Shown here in pieces: positions 1-5,610 of a DNA stretch of 7,373 nt. The translations under genes and the position numbers were made by a program. Source of the DNA: a bacterium (GTDB lineage Bacteria; Verrucomicrobiota; Verrucomicrobiae; Limisphaerales; J093); NCBI GenBank assembly GCA_021839785.1, contig JAKCAB010000822.1:1-7373 (forward strand). Direction: 5' to 3'. The notes under the pieces are model-generated. The model saw nothing but the letters and a program-made list of their open reading frames with translations, did no database searches and was not told the origin of the DNA. Numbering within the stretch: the stretch's first letter is position 1; the number at the start of each line of letters is the position of its first letter.

Positions 1-42
1 TCTTGCTGTCGCCGCGAGTTCGGCCGTGCTTAGCATCGCCGC
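1..42. other. Left-edge sequence upstream of first NagB gene
   Basis: The first 42 bases hold no start-proximal gene that can be identified. A TAG stop at 31-33, in the same frame as the NagB gene at 43, blocks any upstream extension of that gene. The TAG could be the stop of an upstream operon member cut off by the window edge, but too few codons are visible to judge. No clear Shine-Dalgarno sequence precedes the GTG at 43. Confidence 0.4.
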
Positions 43-828
43 GTGGAAGTCATCATTCGACCGACGGCGGAAGCGGCGGCGGACCTGGTTGCCAGGATCA
101 TCGCCCGTGACTTGGTTGCCACCCCGCATCTCGTCCTGGGTCTGGCCACCGGCCGCACGATGGAGTCCGTGTACGCCCGGTTGGTCGAGTTCCACCGCAC
201 GGACGGACTGGACTTCTCGCTGTGCTCCACCTTCAACCTCGACGAGTACGTCGGCCTGCCGCCGGCCGACCTGCACTCGTATCGCCATTACATGAATCAA
301 CACCTGTTCAAACAGGTGAACATCGACCCGCGGAACACGCACCTGCCCGACGGCATGGCCGCCGACCTCGACGCCGAATGCGTGCGCTACGAGGAGTTGA
401 TCAAACGCTTCAACGGGATTGATCTCCAGTTGCTCGGGCTGGGCCGCGCCGGGCACATCGGCTTCAACGAACCGCTCTCCGCCTTGCGCTCGCGCACGCG
501 GGTGAAGGCGCTGACGCCGCTCACGCTCGAACAAAACCGCAGCCTGTTCGCCGATCCGGCCACGATGCCCCGCCGCGCCATCACCATGGGCGTCGGGACC
601 ATCCTCGAGGCCCGACGCTGCCTTTTGCTGGCGACCGGCCCCAAGAAAGCCGAGATCATCGCGCGCGCCGTCGAAGGCCCCATCACTTCCATGATTTCCG
701 CGACCGCGCTGCAGCTTCATCGCCGGTGCACCGTGGTCATCGACGAAGCCGCCGCCACCCGGCTCCAGGAGGCCGACTACTACCGCTGGATCTTCGCCAA
801 CGAGCCGGAGTGGGAACCGTTTCGGTGA
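43..828 (+). CDS. nagB: Glucosamine-6-phosphate deaminase (NagB family), Bacillus-like type
   Basis: The 261-aa product aligns along its whole length with NagB, the cytosolic enzyme that turns glucosamine-6-phosphate into fructose-6-phosphate and ammonia; E. coli NagB is 266 aa. Landmarks are the substrate-phosphate loop LATGRT (residues 34-39), NLDEYVGL with the likely catalytic Asp67 (E. coli Asp72), the GHIGFNEP segment with His138 and Glu143 (E. coli His143 and Glu148), a following SRTRVKALT segment, and TMGVGTILEA near 180-190. The GTG start at 43 is the only possible one, because an in-frame TAG lies at 31-33. Odd point: the residue two before the ring-opening His is Ala136 (codon 448-450), where E. 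coli has Asp141; as I recall, Bacillus NagB has Asn there. It is followed by a second NagB-family gene on the same strand, so an amino-sugar operon is likely. The family call is firm; activity on glucosamine-6-phosphate is inferred. Confidence 0.9.
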   Translation: MEVIIRPTAEAAADLVARIIARDLVATPHLVLGLATGRTMESVYARLVEFHRTDGLDFSLCSTFNLDEYVGLPPADLHSYRHYMNQHLFKQVNIDPRNTHLPDGMAADLDAECVRYEELIKRFNGIDLQLLGLGRAGHIGFNEPLSALRSRTRVKALTPLTLEQNRSLFADPATMPRRAITMGVGTILEARRCLLLATGPKKAEIIARAVEGPITSMISATALQLHRRCTVVIDEAAATRLQEADYYRWIFANEPEWEPFR

Positions 829-881
829 ATGCCCAACCGCTTGCAGCCGCCGACAAACGCCCAGAAGTATCTCGTCGAACC

Positions 882-1661
882 ATGAACCAACCGCCATCCA
901 CGCCTCGCAGTTTCAAGATCGATGCGCTTGAAGTCCGCGTCTTTCCCGACCAAGCCGGATTAGCGGCCGCTGCCGCCAGCGAAGCCGCAGATTGCCTGCG
1001 CCGCGCGCTCGCCCGCCAGGCCGAGGCTCGCGCGATCCTGGCTTCGGCGACTTCGCAAATCCAATTCCTGGACGCGCTCGTGGCCGCGCCGGATGTGGAT
1101 TGGTCGCGGGTGACGTTGTTTCACATGGACGAATACCTCGGCATCGGCGACGACCACCCGGCGAGCTTCCGCCGCTTCCTGCGCGAGCGCGTGCACGCCC
1201 GGCTGCCGGTGCGCGCGTTTCATTACCTGGCCGGCGACGCCGCGCAGCCCCTCCAGGAAATCGAGCGCTACACGCGGTTGCTCCACGCCGCGCCCGTCGA
1301 CCTCTGCTGCCTCGGAATCGGCGAGAATGGCCACGTGGCCTTCAACGATCCGCCGGTTGCCGATTTTGCCGATCCGCACCCGGTCAAGCTCGTGCAATTG
1401 GACGAAGCCTGCCGGCGCCAGCAGGTCGGCGAAGGCTGCTTCCCCACGTTCGAGGCGGTGCCGCGCTACGCCTACACGCTCAGCGTGCCGACGCTCTGCC
1501 GCGTCGGGCGGATGCTGTGCGTGGTGCCGGAAAAGCGCAAAGCGCCGGCGGTTCGCGACACGTTGCGCGGACCGATCGCCACCGCCTGCCCGGCCTCGAT
1601 CCTGCGCCGCCAACCGCACGCCACGCTGTTCCTCGACGCCGACTCCGCCAGCCTGCTCTGA
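882..1661 (+). CDS. Second NagB/6-phosphogluconolactonase-family sugar-phosphate isomerase/deaminase
   Basis: The 259-aa product belongs to the glucosamine-6-phosphate isomerase/6-phosphogluconolactonase superfamily but is clearly diverged from its neighbour. Seen directly: FHMDEYLGI with Asp83/Glu84 at the catalytic-base position, and GIGENGHVAFNDPPVADF with His151, Asn149 and Asp156. The last two replace the E. coli NagB Asp and Glu of the His-activating triad; this GENGH..FNDPP signature is, from memory, typical of a NagB-like subfamily. The phosphate loop, usually LATGxSQ, reads LASATSQ (residues 53-59), so it lacks the Thr-Gly pair. The ATG at 882 is chosen because the domain begins soon after it. 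A GTG at 825 is in frame, would add 19 residues, and overlaps the previous stop as GTGA, so coupled initiation there is possible. The gap to the first gene is 53 bp, consistent with one operon. Substrate is uncertain: glucosamine-6-phosphate or another amino-sugar phosphate. Confidence 0.82.
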   Translation: MNQPPSTPRSFKIDALEVRVFPDQAGLAAAAASEAADCLRRALARQAEARAILASATSQIQFLDALVAAPDVDWSRVTLFHMDEYLGIGDDHPASFRRFLRERVHARLPVRAFHYLAGDAAQPLQEIERYTRLLHAAPVDLCCLGIGENGHVAFNDPPVADFADPHPVKLVQLDEACRRQQVGEGCFPTFEAVPRYAYTLSVPTLCRVGRMLCVVPEKRKAPAVRDTLRGPIATACPASILRRQPHATLFLDADSASLL

Positions 1662-1780
1662 GCCGATGCAACCGTTGGTAGGGCGAAGCTCCTGCTGAGC
1701 CATACCCGCGCGGGTTGGACGCCCGCGCTCCGCAGCGCGAGGCGAGACCCCGCCGAGTCATGCCACGAAAAGCGGCACTT
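1662..1780. repeat. Convergent intergenic region with palindrome, hairpin and degenerate direct repeat
   Basis: This 119-bp gap lies between two convergent genes. It contains the 12-bp perfect palindrome ACCCGCGCGGGT (1704-1715). It also holds a 6-bp stem, 4-nt loop hairpin, CGCGCT-ccgc-AGCGCG (1724-1739). A roughly 22-bp unit beginning GGCGA at about 1682 recurs in degenerate form at about 1742, both ending GAG(C/T)CAT, with mostly transition differences. No U-tract follows the hairpin on either strand, so a classical intrinsic terminator is not supported; a decayed dispersed repeat or a Rho-dependent end is more likely. Confidence 0.45.
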
Positions 1781-2809
1781 TCAGCGCGGGGAACTTTGGC
1801 GAGTGCCCGCCAGGTACTCCTGGTAAGCCTTTGCGATTTGCGCCTCCGTAGCCGCGCCGCGGTGTATCCACACGCGGTAGCGCAGGTGTACCGGCTGGCC
1901 CGCTGGCAACTCCGCCGGCGTCACCCCTGGCCACCCCAGACAGAGCACGCCGTAATGCCGCAGCAGCCATTGCGGCGGGTAATCCGGATGGCTCGGGTGA
2001 ACGAAGATCGCGGCTCCACTCGGCGCGGAGCGGCCGGCCAGGCGCAGCGTGAGGTCGGCCCAAGTCAGATTGGTCATGGCCAGATCGGCTTTAGCCACAC
2101 CGGCGGGTGTCGTGATAACGACGTTGGTGCCTGGCCCGAAACGCAGCGTGAGTCCGCCGTAGCTTTTGCCCTCCGCGCCTGCCAGCGTCACCGGCTTGGT
2201 TGTGGGTGTGAGCGTGAGGTCCACGTCAATGGCCCGCGCGGTGGCGGTCGCCGGGTGAACTTGGAATTGGATCACTTCGTCCATGATCTTCCGGTCGCCC
2301 ACGTACCAGCCGTTGTTCGCGGTCAACACCGCGAGGCGCGGTTCGGCGCGTTTCTCCACCCAGCGCTCGAAACGTTGTTCCACGCCGTGCAGCATCCAGA
2401 GGTCATAATGCCGGCCGTCCACGCGCACGTGCGGCCAGGCCCAGAACAACCCGCGATGATGGTAGTGATCCTTCGGGAAATCGTCGCTCAGCACCTCGCC
2501 ATCGAGGCCGTACAACGGGTGAACGTAAGTGCTGCGGGCGCGGTCGGCGGGCACGCCGGACCGGGCGATGACGCCGTGGTTGTACACGAACACCGGCTGG
2601 TCCCCGTCGAAAAGTGCGGTCGAGTTTGTATCCTGTTCGGCGAAGCGAAAACCAGTCTCGGCCGCGTGTGCGCTGGCGACGATCAACGCGGCGGCGGCCA
2701 GGAGTGCCGCCGGCCGTGGCCAAGGCGCGAACTTGCGGTGGCTCGGCCGGTCCGGGCTGGAAGGTGCCGCCGGCGTCGGGGCGGGGCGCTTACTGGATGG
2801 CTGATTCAT
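1781..2809 (-). CDS. Secreted DUF6807 ('PmoA-like') protein
   Basis: The 342-aa product matches the DUF6807 family (PF14100), whose Pfam-derived label 'methane oxygenase PmoA' is misleading: there is no resemblance to the multi-pass membrane subunit of particulate methane monooxygenase. An N-terminal Ser/Pro/Arg-rich leader (residues 1-30) is followed by a hydrophobic stretch (33-47) ending AHA-AE, a good signal-peptidase I site near residue 49. Family hallmarks follow: PVFVYNHG (72-79), a YVHPLYGLDGE segment (95-105), and the His-rich DHYHHRGLFWAW (114-125), which could bind metal. The C-terminal half has the pattern of a beta-sandwich: LTLRFGPGT, then LAGRSAPSGAAIFVHPSHP. The ATG at 2809 is the only ATG before the signal peptide. 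The gene is divergent from the FG-GAP gene. Relatives are common in Planctomycetota and Verrucomicrobiota near sugar oxidoreductases; the biochemical role is unknown and may concern extracytoplasmic carbohydrate processing. Confidence 0.82.
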   Translation of the reverse strand: MNQPSSKRPAPTPAAPSSPDRPSHRKFAPWPRPAALLAAAALIVASAHAAETGFRFAEQDTNSTALFDGDQPVFVYNHGVIARSGVPADRARSTYVHPLYGLDGEVLSDDFPKDHYHHRGLFWAWPHVRVDGRHYDLWMLHGVEQRFERWVEKRAEPRLAVLTANNGWYVGDRKIMDEVIQFQVHPATATARAIDVDLTLTPTTKPVTLAGAEGKSYGGLTLRFGPGTNVVITTPAGVAKADLAMTNLTWADLTLRLAGRSAPSGAAIFVHPSHPDYPPQWLLRHYGVLCLGWPGVTPAELPAGQPVHLRYRVWIHRGAATEAQIAKAYQEYLAGTRQSSPR

Positions 2810-2909
2810 GCGATTCGTTTATCACAAGTCGAAGATTCGCCAACGCAAAACTCTGCCCGCCGGCCGCCCACGCCTTGACGCACTGCGAGCCTCAGCTTTG
2901 ACTGCGCGC
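2810..2909. promoter_or_regulatory. Shared divergent upstream region
   Basis: This 100-bp stretch separates the DUF6807 start (2809, minus) from the preferred FG-GAP start (2910, plus), so any promoters for the two exported proteins should lie here or inside the opposite 5' coding end. I see no convincing -35/-10 pair on either strand: a TTGACG at 2875-2880 has no acceptable -10 at the right spacing, and the minus strand has only a weak TTGGCG/TAAACG pair. If the upstream ATG at 2808 were used for the plus gene, this stretch would be coding and the two start codons would interlock within the CATG at 2807-2810. Confidence 0.4.
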
Positions 2910-4589
2910 ATGAGTTTGCCCGCTTCGTTGCCGCGCGTTCGCTTGAGCGGCTTCTGGCCCGGCTTGGTGGCGCTCGGCTTGTCGGGCCACCTGGCCGCGG
3001 CCGAAGCCCGCCCGCCGCAACCGCCCATTCCCGTCGGTCCGAGCGATCTGTTCGAAGACGGGACCCAACGCGCGGGCATCGACTTCGTCCACCAATTTTG
3101 CCACGACCGGATCGCGAACATTCTGCTCTCGAACGGCTCGGGCGGCGCGGTGTTCGACTTCGACCGCGACGGCTTCGTGGACATCTTTCTGGTGAACTGG
3201 GGACCGCTGCCGGGCGTGACTTCGCCCAAGTACGGCACGGCGCGCGATCCAAACCGGCTTTACCGCAACCGCGGCGACGGCACGTTCGAGGACGTCACGG
3301 CCCAGGCGGGGCTGGCGGGCAGCGGTTACGGCAGCGCGGCGGCGGCGGGCGATTTCGACAACGACGGCTTCACTGATCTGTATGTCGTGAACCTCGGTCG
3401 TAGCCAGCTTTTCCGGAATCGCGGGGATGGCACGTTCGAAGACGTGACCGGCCAGGCGGGCGTGGGCCACGTCGGCACCGGCATTTCGGCGGCGTGGCTC
3501 GACTTTGACCATGACGGTCGGTTGGACCTGTTTCTGGCGAACTACCTCACGTTCGATCCGAGCACGATTTCCGAGCAAAACCCCGGCGCCTATCCGGGAC
3601 CACTGGCGTACCCCGGCGAGGCGAACGGGCTGTACCGGAATCGCGGCGACGGCACGTTCGAGGACGTGACGAAGGCCGCCGGCTTGTACGCGCCCGGCCA
3701 CCGCGCGATGTCGGTCTGCGCGTTCGATGCAGATTGGGACGGCGACACCGACTTGTACGTGGCCAACGACGACACGCCGAACGCGCTTTGGCTGAACGAC
3801 GGCCAAGGCCATTTCCGCAATGTGGCCCTCGAAACCGGCGTGGCCTTTAATTCGATCGGCGAGGCGCCGGGGTCGATGAACGCGGCGGTCGGCGACTTCA
3901 ACGGCGACGGGTTGATCGACCTGTTCGTGACCCGGCTCGGCTACGGCTCGCTGTATTTGCGCACCGCGAAGGGCCTTTACGACGACCGCATGTACGCGTC
4001 CGGCCTCGGCCAGATCACCCAGCCGTACGTGGGCTGGGGCGGCGTGCAACTCGATTTCGACAACGACGGCGACCGCGACCTGTTCGTCGCCAACGGCGAC
4101 GCGTTCACCTTGCCGGGAACGCTCAGTCTGCTCCTGGAAAATGACGGCACCGGCCGGTTCACCGACGCGGCGGCGAAGGGCGGCGCGTTCTTCCGGCAAA
4201 AGATCAATGGCCGCGGCAGCGCGGTGCTCGATTTCGACAACGACGGCCGGCCGGATTTGCTGGTCACCGCACTGGCGGACCGGCCGTTTCTGCTGCACAA
4301 CCGTGCTCGAACCGGGAACCACTGGTTGGCGCTGGCGTTGGAAGGCACGCGCAGCAACCGCGACGGCTACGGCGCGCTCATCACCCTCACCGCCGGCGAG
4401 CGGACTTGGAAAGCGGAGGCGCTCTGCCCAACCGGCTTTTTGGTGCAAGGCGACCCGCGCGTTCACTTTGGCCTGGGCGGTGCAAAGGCCGCGGAGCGTA
4501 TCGAAATTCGCTGGCCGAGCGGGCAAACACAGGTGCTGACCAACGTGGCGGCTGACCAGATCCTCAAGGTGCGGGAAACCAAGGAATGA
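2910..4589 (+). CDS. Exported FG-GAP/VCBS repeat protein with C-terminal ASPIC/UnbV domain
   Basis: The product is 559 aa from the ATG at 2910, chosen because a signal peptide begins there (basic start, hydrophobic residues 14-30, cleavage near residue 33). The frame is open from an ATG at 2808, but those 34 extra residues would bury the signal. Seven calcium-binding VCBS/FG-GAP loops of the form DxDxDGxxDLxVxN start near residues 83, 148, 198, 273, 329, 382 and 441, enough for a seven-bladed beta-propeller. Residues from about 469 (GNHWLALAL) to the end form the ASPIC/UnbV domain, with the typical VHFGLGGAKAAERIEIRWPSG segment. This architecture, related to CRTAC1, is abundant in Verrucomicrobiota, Planctomycetota and Acidobacteriota. 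It is probably extracytoplasmic and Ca2+-binding, with a role in adhesion or glycan/protein binding; the exact function is not known. The ends of blades 1-3 share a near-identical RNRGDGTFEDVT segment. Confidence 0.9.
   Translation: MSLPASLPRVRLSGFWPGLVALGLSGHLAAAEARPPQPPIPVGPSDLFEDGTQRAGIDFVHQFCHDRIANILLSNGSGGAVFDFDRDGFVDIFLVNWGPLPGVTSPKYGTARDPNRLYRNRGDGTFEDVTAQAGLAGSGYGSAAAAGDFDNDGFTDLYVVNLGRSQLFRNRGDGTFEDVTGQAGVGHVGTGISAAWLDFDHDGRLDLFLANYLTFDPSTISEQNPGAYPGPLAYPGEANGLYRNRGDGTFEDVTKAAGLYAPGHRAMSVCAFDADWDGDTDLYVANDDTPNALWLNDGQGHFRNVALETGVAFNSIGEAPGSMNAAVGDFNGDGLIDLFVTRLGYGSLYLRTAKGLYDDRMYASGLGQITQPYVGWGGVQLDFDNDGDRDLFVANGDAFTLPGTLSLLLENDGTGRFTDAAAKGGAFFRQKINGRGSAVLDFDNDGRPDLLVTALADRPFLLHNRARTGNHWLALALEGTRSNRDGYGALITLTAGERTWKAEALCPTGFLVQGDPRVHFGLGGAKAAERIEIRWPSGQTQVLTNVAADQILKVRETKE
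3264..3671 (+). repeat. Three near-identical 35-36 bp intragenic repeats (RNRGDGTFEDVT)
   Basis: Within the FG-GAP gene, the segment encoding RNRGDGTFEDVT occurs three times, at 3264-3299, 3414-3449 and 3636-3671. Copies two and three differ at only 3 of 35 bases, all synonymous. Each copy closes a VCBS blade and includes an RGD tripeptide. Later blades have only diverged counterparts (WLNDGQGHFRNVA, LLENDGTGRFTDAA). The pattern suggests recent duplication or gene conversion among the first three blades. Confidence 0.75.
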
Positions 4590-4868
4590 GTGCGACCGAA
4601 CAAGGCGCGGACGAATCTGGGGAGCGCGGGCGGCTCGCCGACCTGAATCCTCCGGGTGATTGGGTATCCGGTCATTTCGCGCGCACCCGCCCTTCCATCG
4701 GCACCTGAATTTCTACCGCTACCACGCAGCGACCCCTTACGCCGGATGCGCCAGGCATGGGCAGGGAATTTGCCCCGGCTGCCGGTGGAGGCGCCGGCGG
4801 GCTGGTGAGTGGAACCCCGAAGGGCAACGACAAGCACGCAACGAGGAGGCGTTCGCCCAACGGGGCGC
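4590..4868. other. Convergent intergenic stretch without a supported gene
   Basis: This 279-bp region lies between the convergent ends of the FG-GAP gene and the 81-aa small gene. Short open frames cross it on both strands, but none has a recognisable domain, a ribosome-binding site or a start consistent with a gene. It may be a decayed gene or a degraded dispersed repeat; nothing in the window decides between these. Confidence 0.4.
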
Positions 4869-4870
4869 CT
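4847..4870 (-). terminator. Hairpin at the 3' end of the small-gene pair
   Basis: A perfect 5-bp stem, CGCCC-aacg-GGGCG (4854-4867), is nested within a second possible stem, AGGCG/CGCCT (4847-4851 and 4866-4870), and it overlaps the stop codon of the 81-aa gene at 4869-4871. Its place at the end of a minus-strand unit suits a transcription end or mRNA-stability hairpin, but no U-tract follows, so the terminator call is weak. Confidence 0.3.
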
Positions 4871-5114
4871 ACCCGAGTTCCTCGCCGATGGGAACTTGGT
4901 AGGGCAGCAGGAAGGTCCGAATCAGTTCGCCCTCGCCGCAGACCGTCATGCCTGGAAACCGCTTGAACCACTTGCCCTCCGGCACTTCGGGTTCCGTGTA
5001 AAGCCAGTCTGCCAGCAGTCCAAGCCGATCGGCGGAAATGCTCCGGTTGGCAACGCGGTCAAGCAAATGGTCAAGTAGGCGCGGCGGCAGGCCATGGCGG
5101 CGAATGCGCGGCAT
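4869..5114 (-). CDS. Small 81-aa protein of unknown function, downstream member of a two-gene unit
   Basis: I do not recognise a named family with certainty. The product starts MPRIRRHGLPPRLLDHLLDR, a basic, probably helical N-terminus. A helical ADRLGLLADWLYTEPEVPEG segment follows. The C-terminal part, KWFKRFPGMTVCGEGELIRTFLLP, has alternating hydrophobic residues that suggest beta strands, with a single Cys in VCGEGE. There is no signal peptide or membrane segment, so the protein is probably cytosolic. The ATG at 5114 lies 2 nt after the TAG of the upstream 69-aa gene, a spacing that suggests translational coupling. The coherent amphipathic pattern and the tight packing support a real gene. 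By size and layout it could be the partner of an antitoxin-like protein, but no PIN, RelE or MazF signature is visible and no toxin activity can be claimed. Confidence 0.65.
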   Translation of the reverse strand: MPRIRRHGLPPRLLDHLLDRVANRSISADRLGLLADWLYTEPEVPEGKWFKRFPGMTVCGEGELIRTFLLPYQVPIGEELG

Positions 5115-5116
5115 GG

Positions 5117-5326
5117 CTATTGGCCGTAAAAGCCGCGGTGGATCTCCGCCCGCAACCGCTGCGCTTCGGCGGGGTCTTGGGTATCCGCCAGGCGCTGCGC
5201 GAGTCCGGTGAGTTCATCGCCGCACAACTGGCGTTCGCGCGCCAGTGCCAAGGCGAAGCGGATCACCTGCGATTGCTCCTCGCGCGGCAGGTGCTTGATT
5301 TCTTCAATAACGGCGGTGACGGTCAT
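5117..5326 (-). CDS. Small 69-aa antitoxin-like protein, upstream member of a two-gene unit
   Basis: The 69-aa product begins MTVTAVIEEIKHLPREEQSQ and continues into VIRFALALARERQL: an N-terminal helix, an LPxEE turn and a second helix. This pattern is seen in VapB/DUF2281-type and 'addiction module component' small proteins. A further helical stretch, AEAQRLRAEIHRGFYGQ, ends the protein. The frame is open upstream to 5611, but that extension is Pro/Arg-rich low-quality sequence overlapping the hairpin-rich spacer, so the ATG at 5326 is preferred. No strong Shine-Dalgarno is visible. It is followed after 2 nt by the 81-aa gene, and the pair probably shares one promoter in 5327-5610. An antitoxin role is inferred from shape and layout; alternatives are a small regulatory or chaperone-like pair. 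Confidence 0.65.
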   Translation of the reverse strand: MTVTAVIEEIKHLPREEQSQVIRFALALARERQLCGDELTGLAQRLADTQDPAEAQRLRAEIHRGFYGQ

Positions 5327-5610
5327 CTGGCAAATCTTACGGGGCAAGGTAAGTGCGCTCAAATGAAAAGTCCCGTTGGCCATGGGAAAGGCTGGGCAGA
5401 TCGTGACCCCTGGATGATCTCCATCAAAGTGTTGACGCCCAGGCGAAGGCATGCGCTGCTGGGGCTCTTCCGGAGGAGCCACGGCAGCGCCTCCGGGGCG
5501 TTGGAGCAAACGGGGCCGCACGCCGCGATGACTTGGGGAACGCGGCACACGTTGCGCTGAAACAGCGTGCAGAGACCAAACGATCAACTGAATCGACGAG
5601 TATTTCCTCA
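5327..5610. other. Hairpin-rich divergent non-coding stretch
   Basis: This 284-bp region separates the divergent small-gene pair (minus) and the cytochrome gene (plus) and must carry their promoters, though no clear -35/-10 pair is seen. Between about 5460 and 5570 three compact stems lie close together: GGCTCTT/GGGAGCC-type pairing at 5463-5480 (ggctctt with ggaggagcc, loop near CCGG), AGCGCC-tccgg-GGCGTT at 5486-5502, and CGCTG-aaa-CAGCG at 5555-5567. Short open frames cross it on both strands but look like by-products of GC-rich sequence. It may be a dispersed non-coding repeat or a structured leader for either neighbour. Confidence 0.45.

Noticed and set aside
960..1703. Minus-strand open frame (247 codons) opposite the second NagB-like gene
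   Set aside because: No domain is visible and it lies fully opposite a gene with clear NagB-family motifs.
1715..2878. Plus-strand open frame (387 codons) antisense to the DUF6807 gene
   Set aside because: The minus strand has a signal peptide and DUF6807 hallmarks; the plus frame is an Arg/His/Val-rich by-product.
2875..2880. TTGACG as a -35 box for the FG-GAP gene
   Set aside because: No acceptable -10 element lies 16-18 bp downstream.
2892..4526. Long minus-strand open frame (544 codons) antisense to the FG-GAP gene
   Set aside because: Its translation is low-complexity Ala/Val/Arg/Gln-rich with no domain, as expected opposite a GC-rich gene with repeated Asp/Gly/Asn codons; the plus frame has clear family motifs.
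4621..4632. 12-bp match, in inverted orientation, to 1720-1731 in another convergent gap
   Set aside because: A 12-bp match within about 7 kb of GC-rich sequence is expected by chance on both strands, so it does not establish a shared repeat.
4660..4971. Short open frames on both strands across the gap after the FG-GAP gene
   Set aside because: They overlap each other and the better-supported 81-aa gene, and their translations show no coherent motif.
5359..5550. 63-codon minus-strand open frame in the hairpin-rich spacer
   Set aside because: It has no domain, no ribosome-binding site, and covers the hairpin cluster; it is most likely a by-product of the repeat-like sequence.
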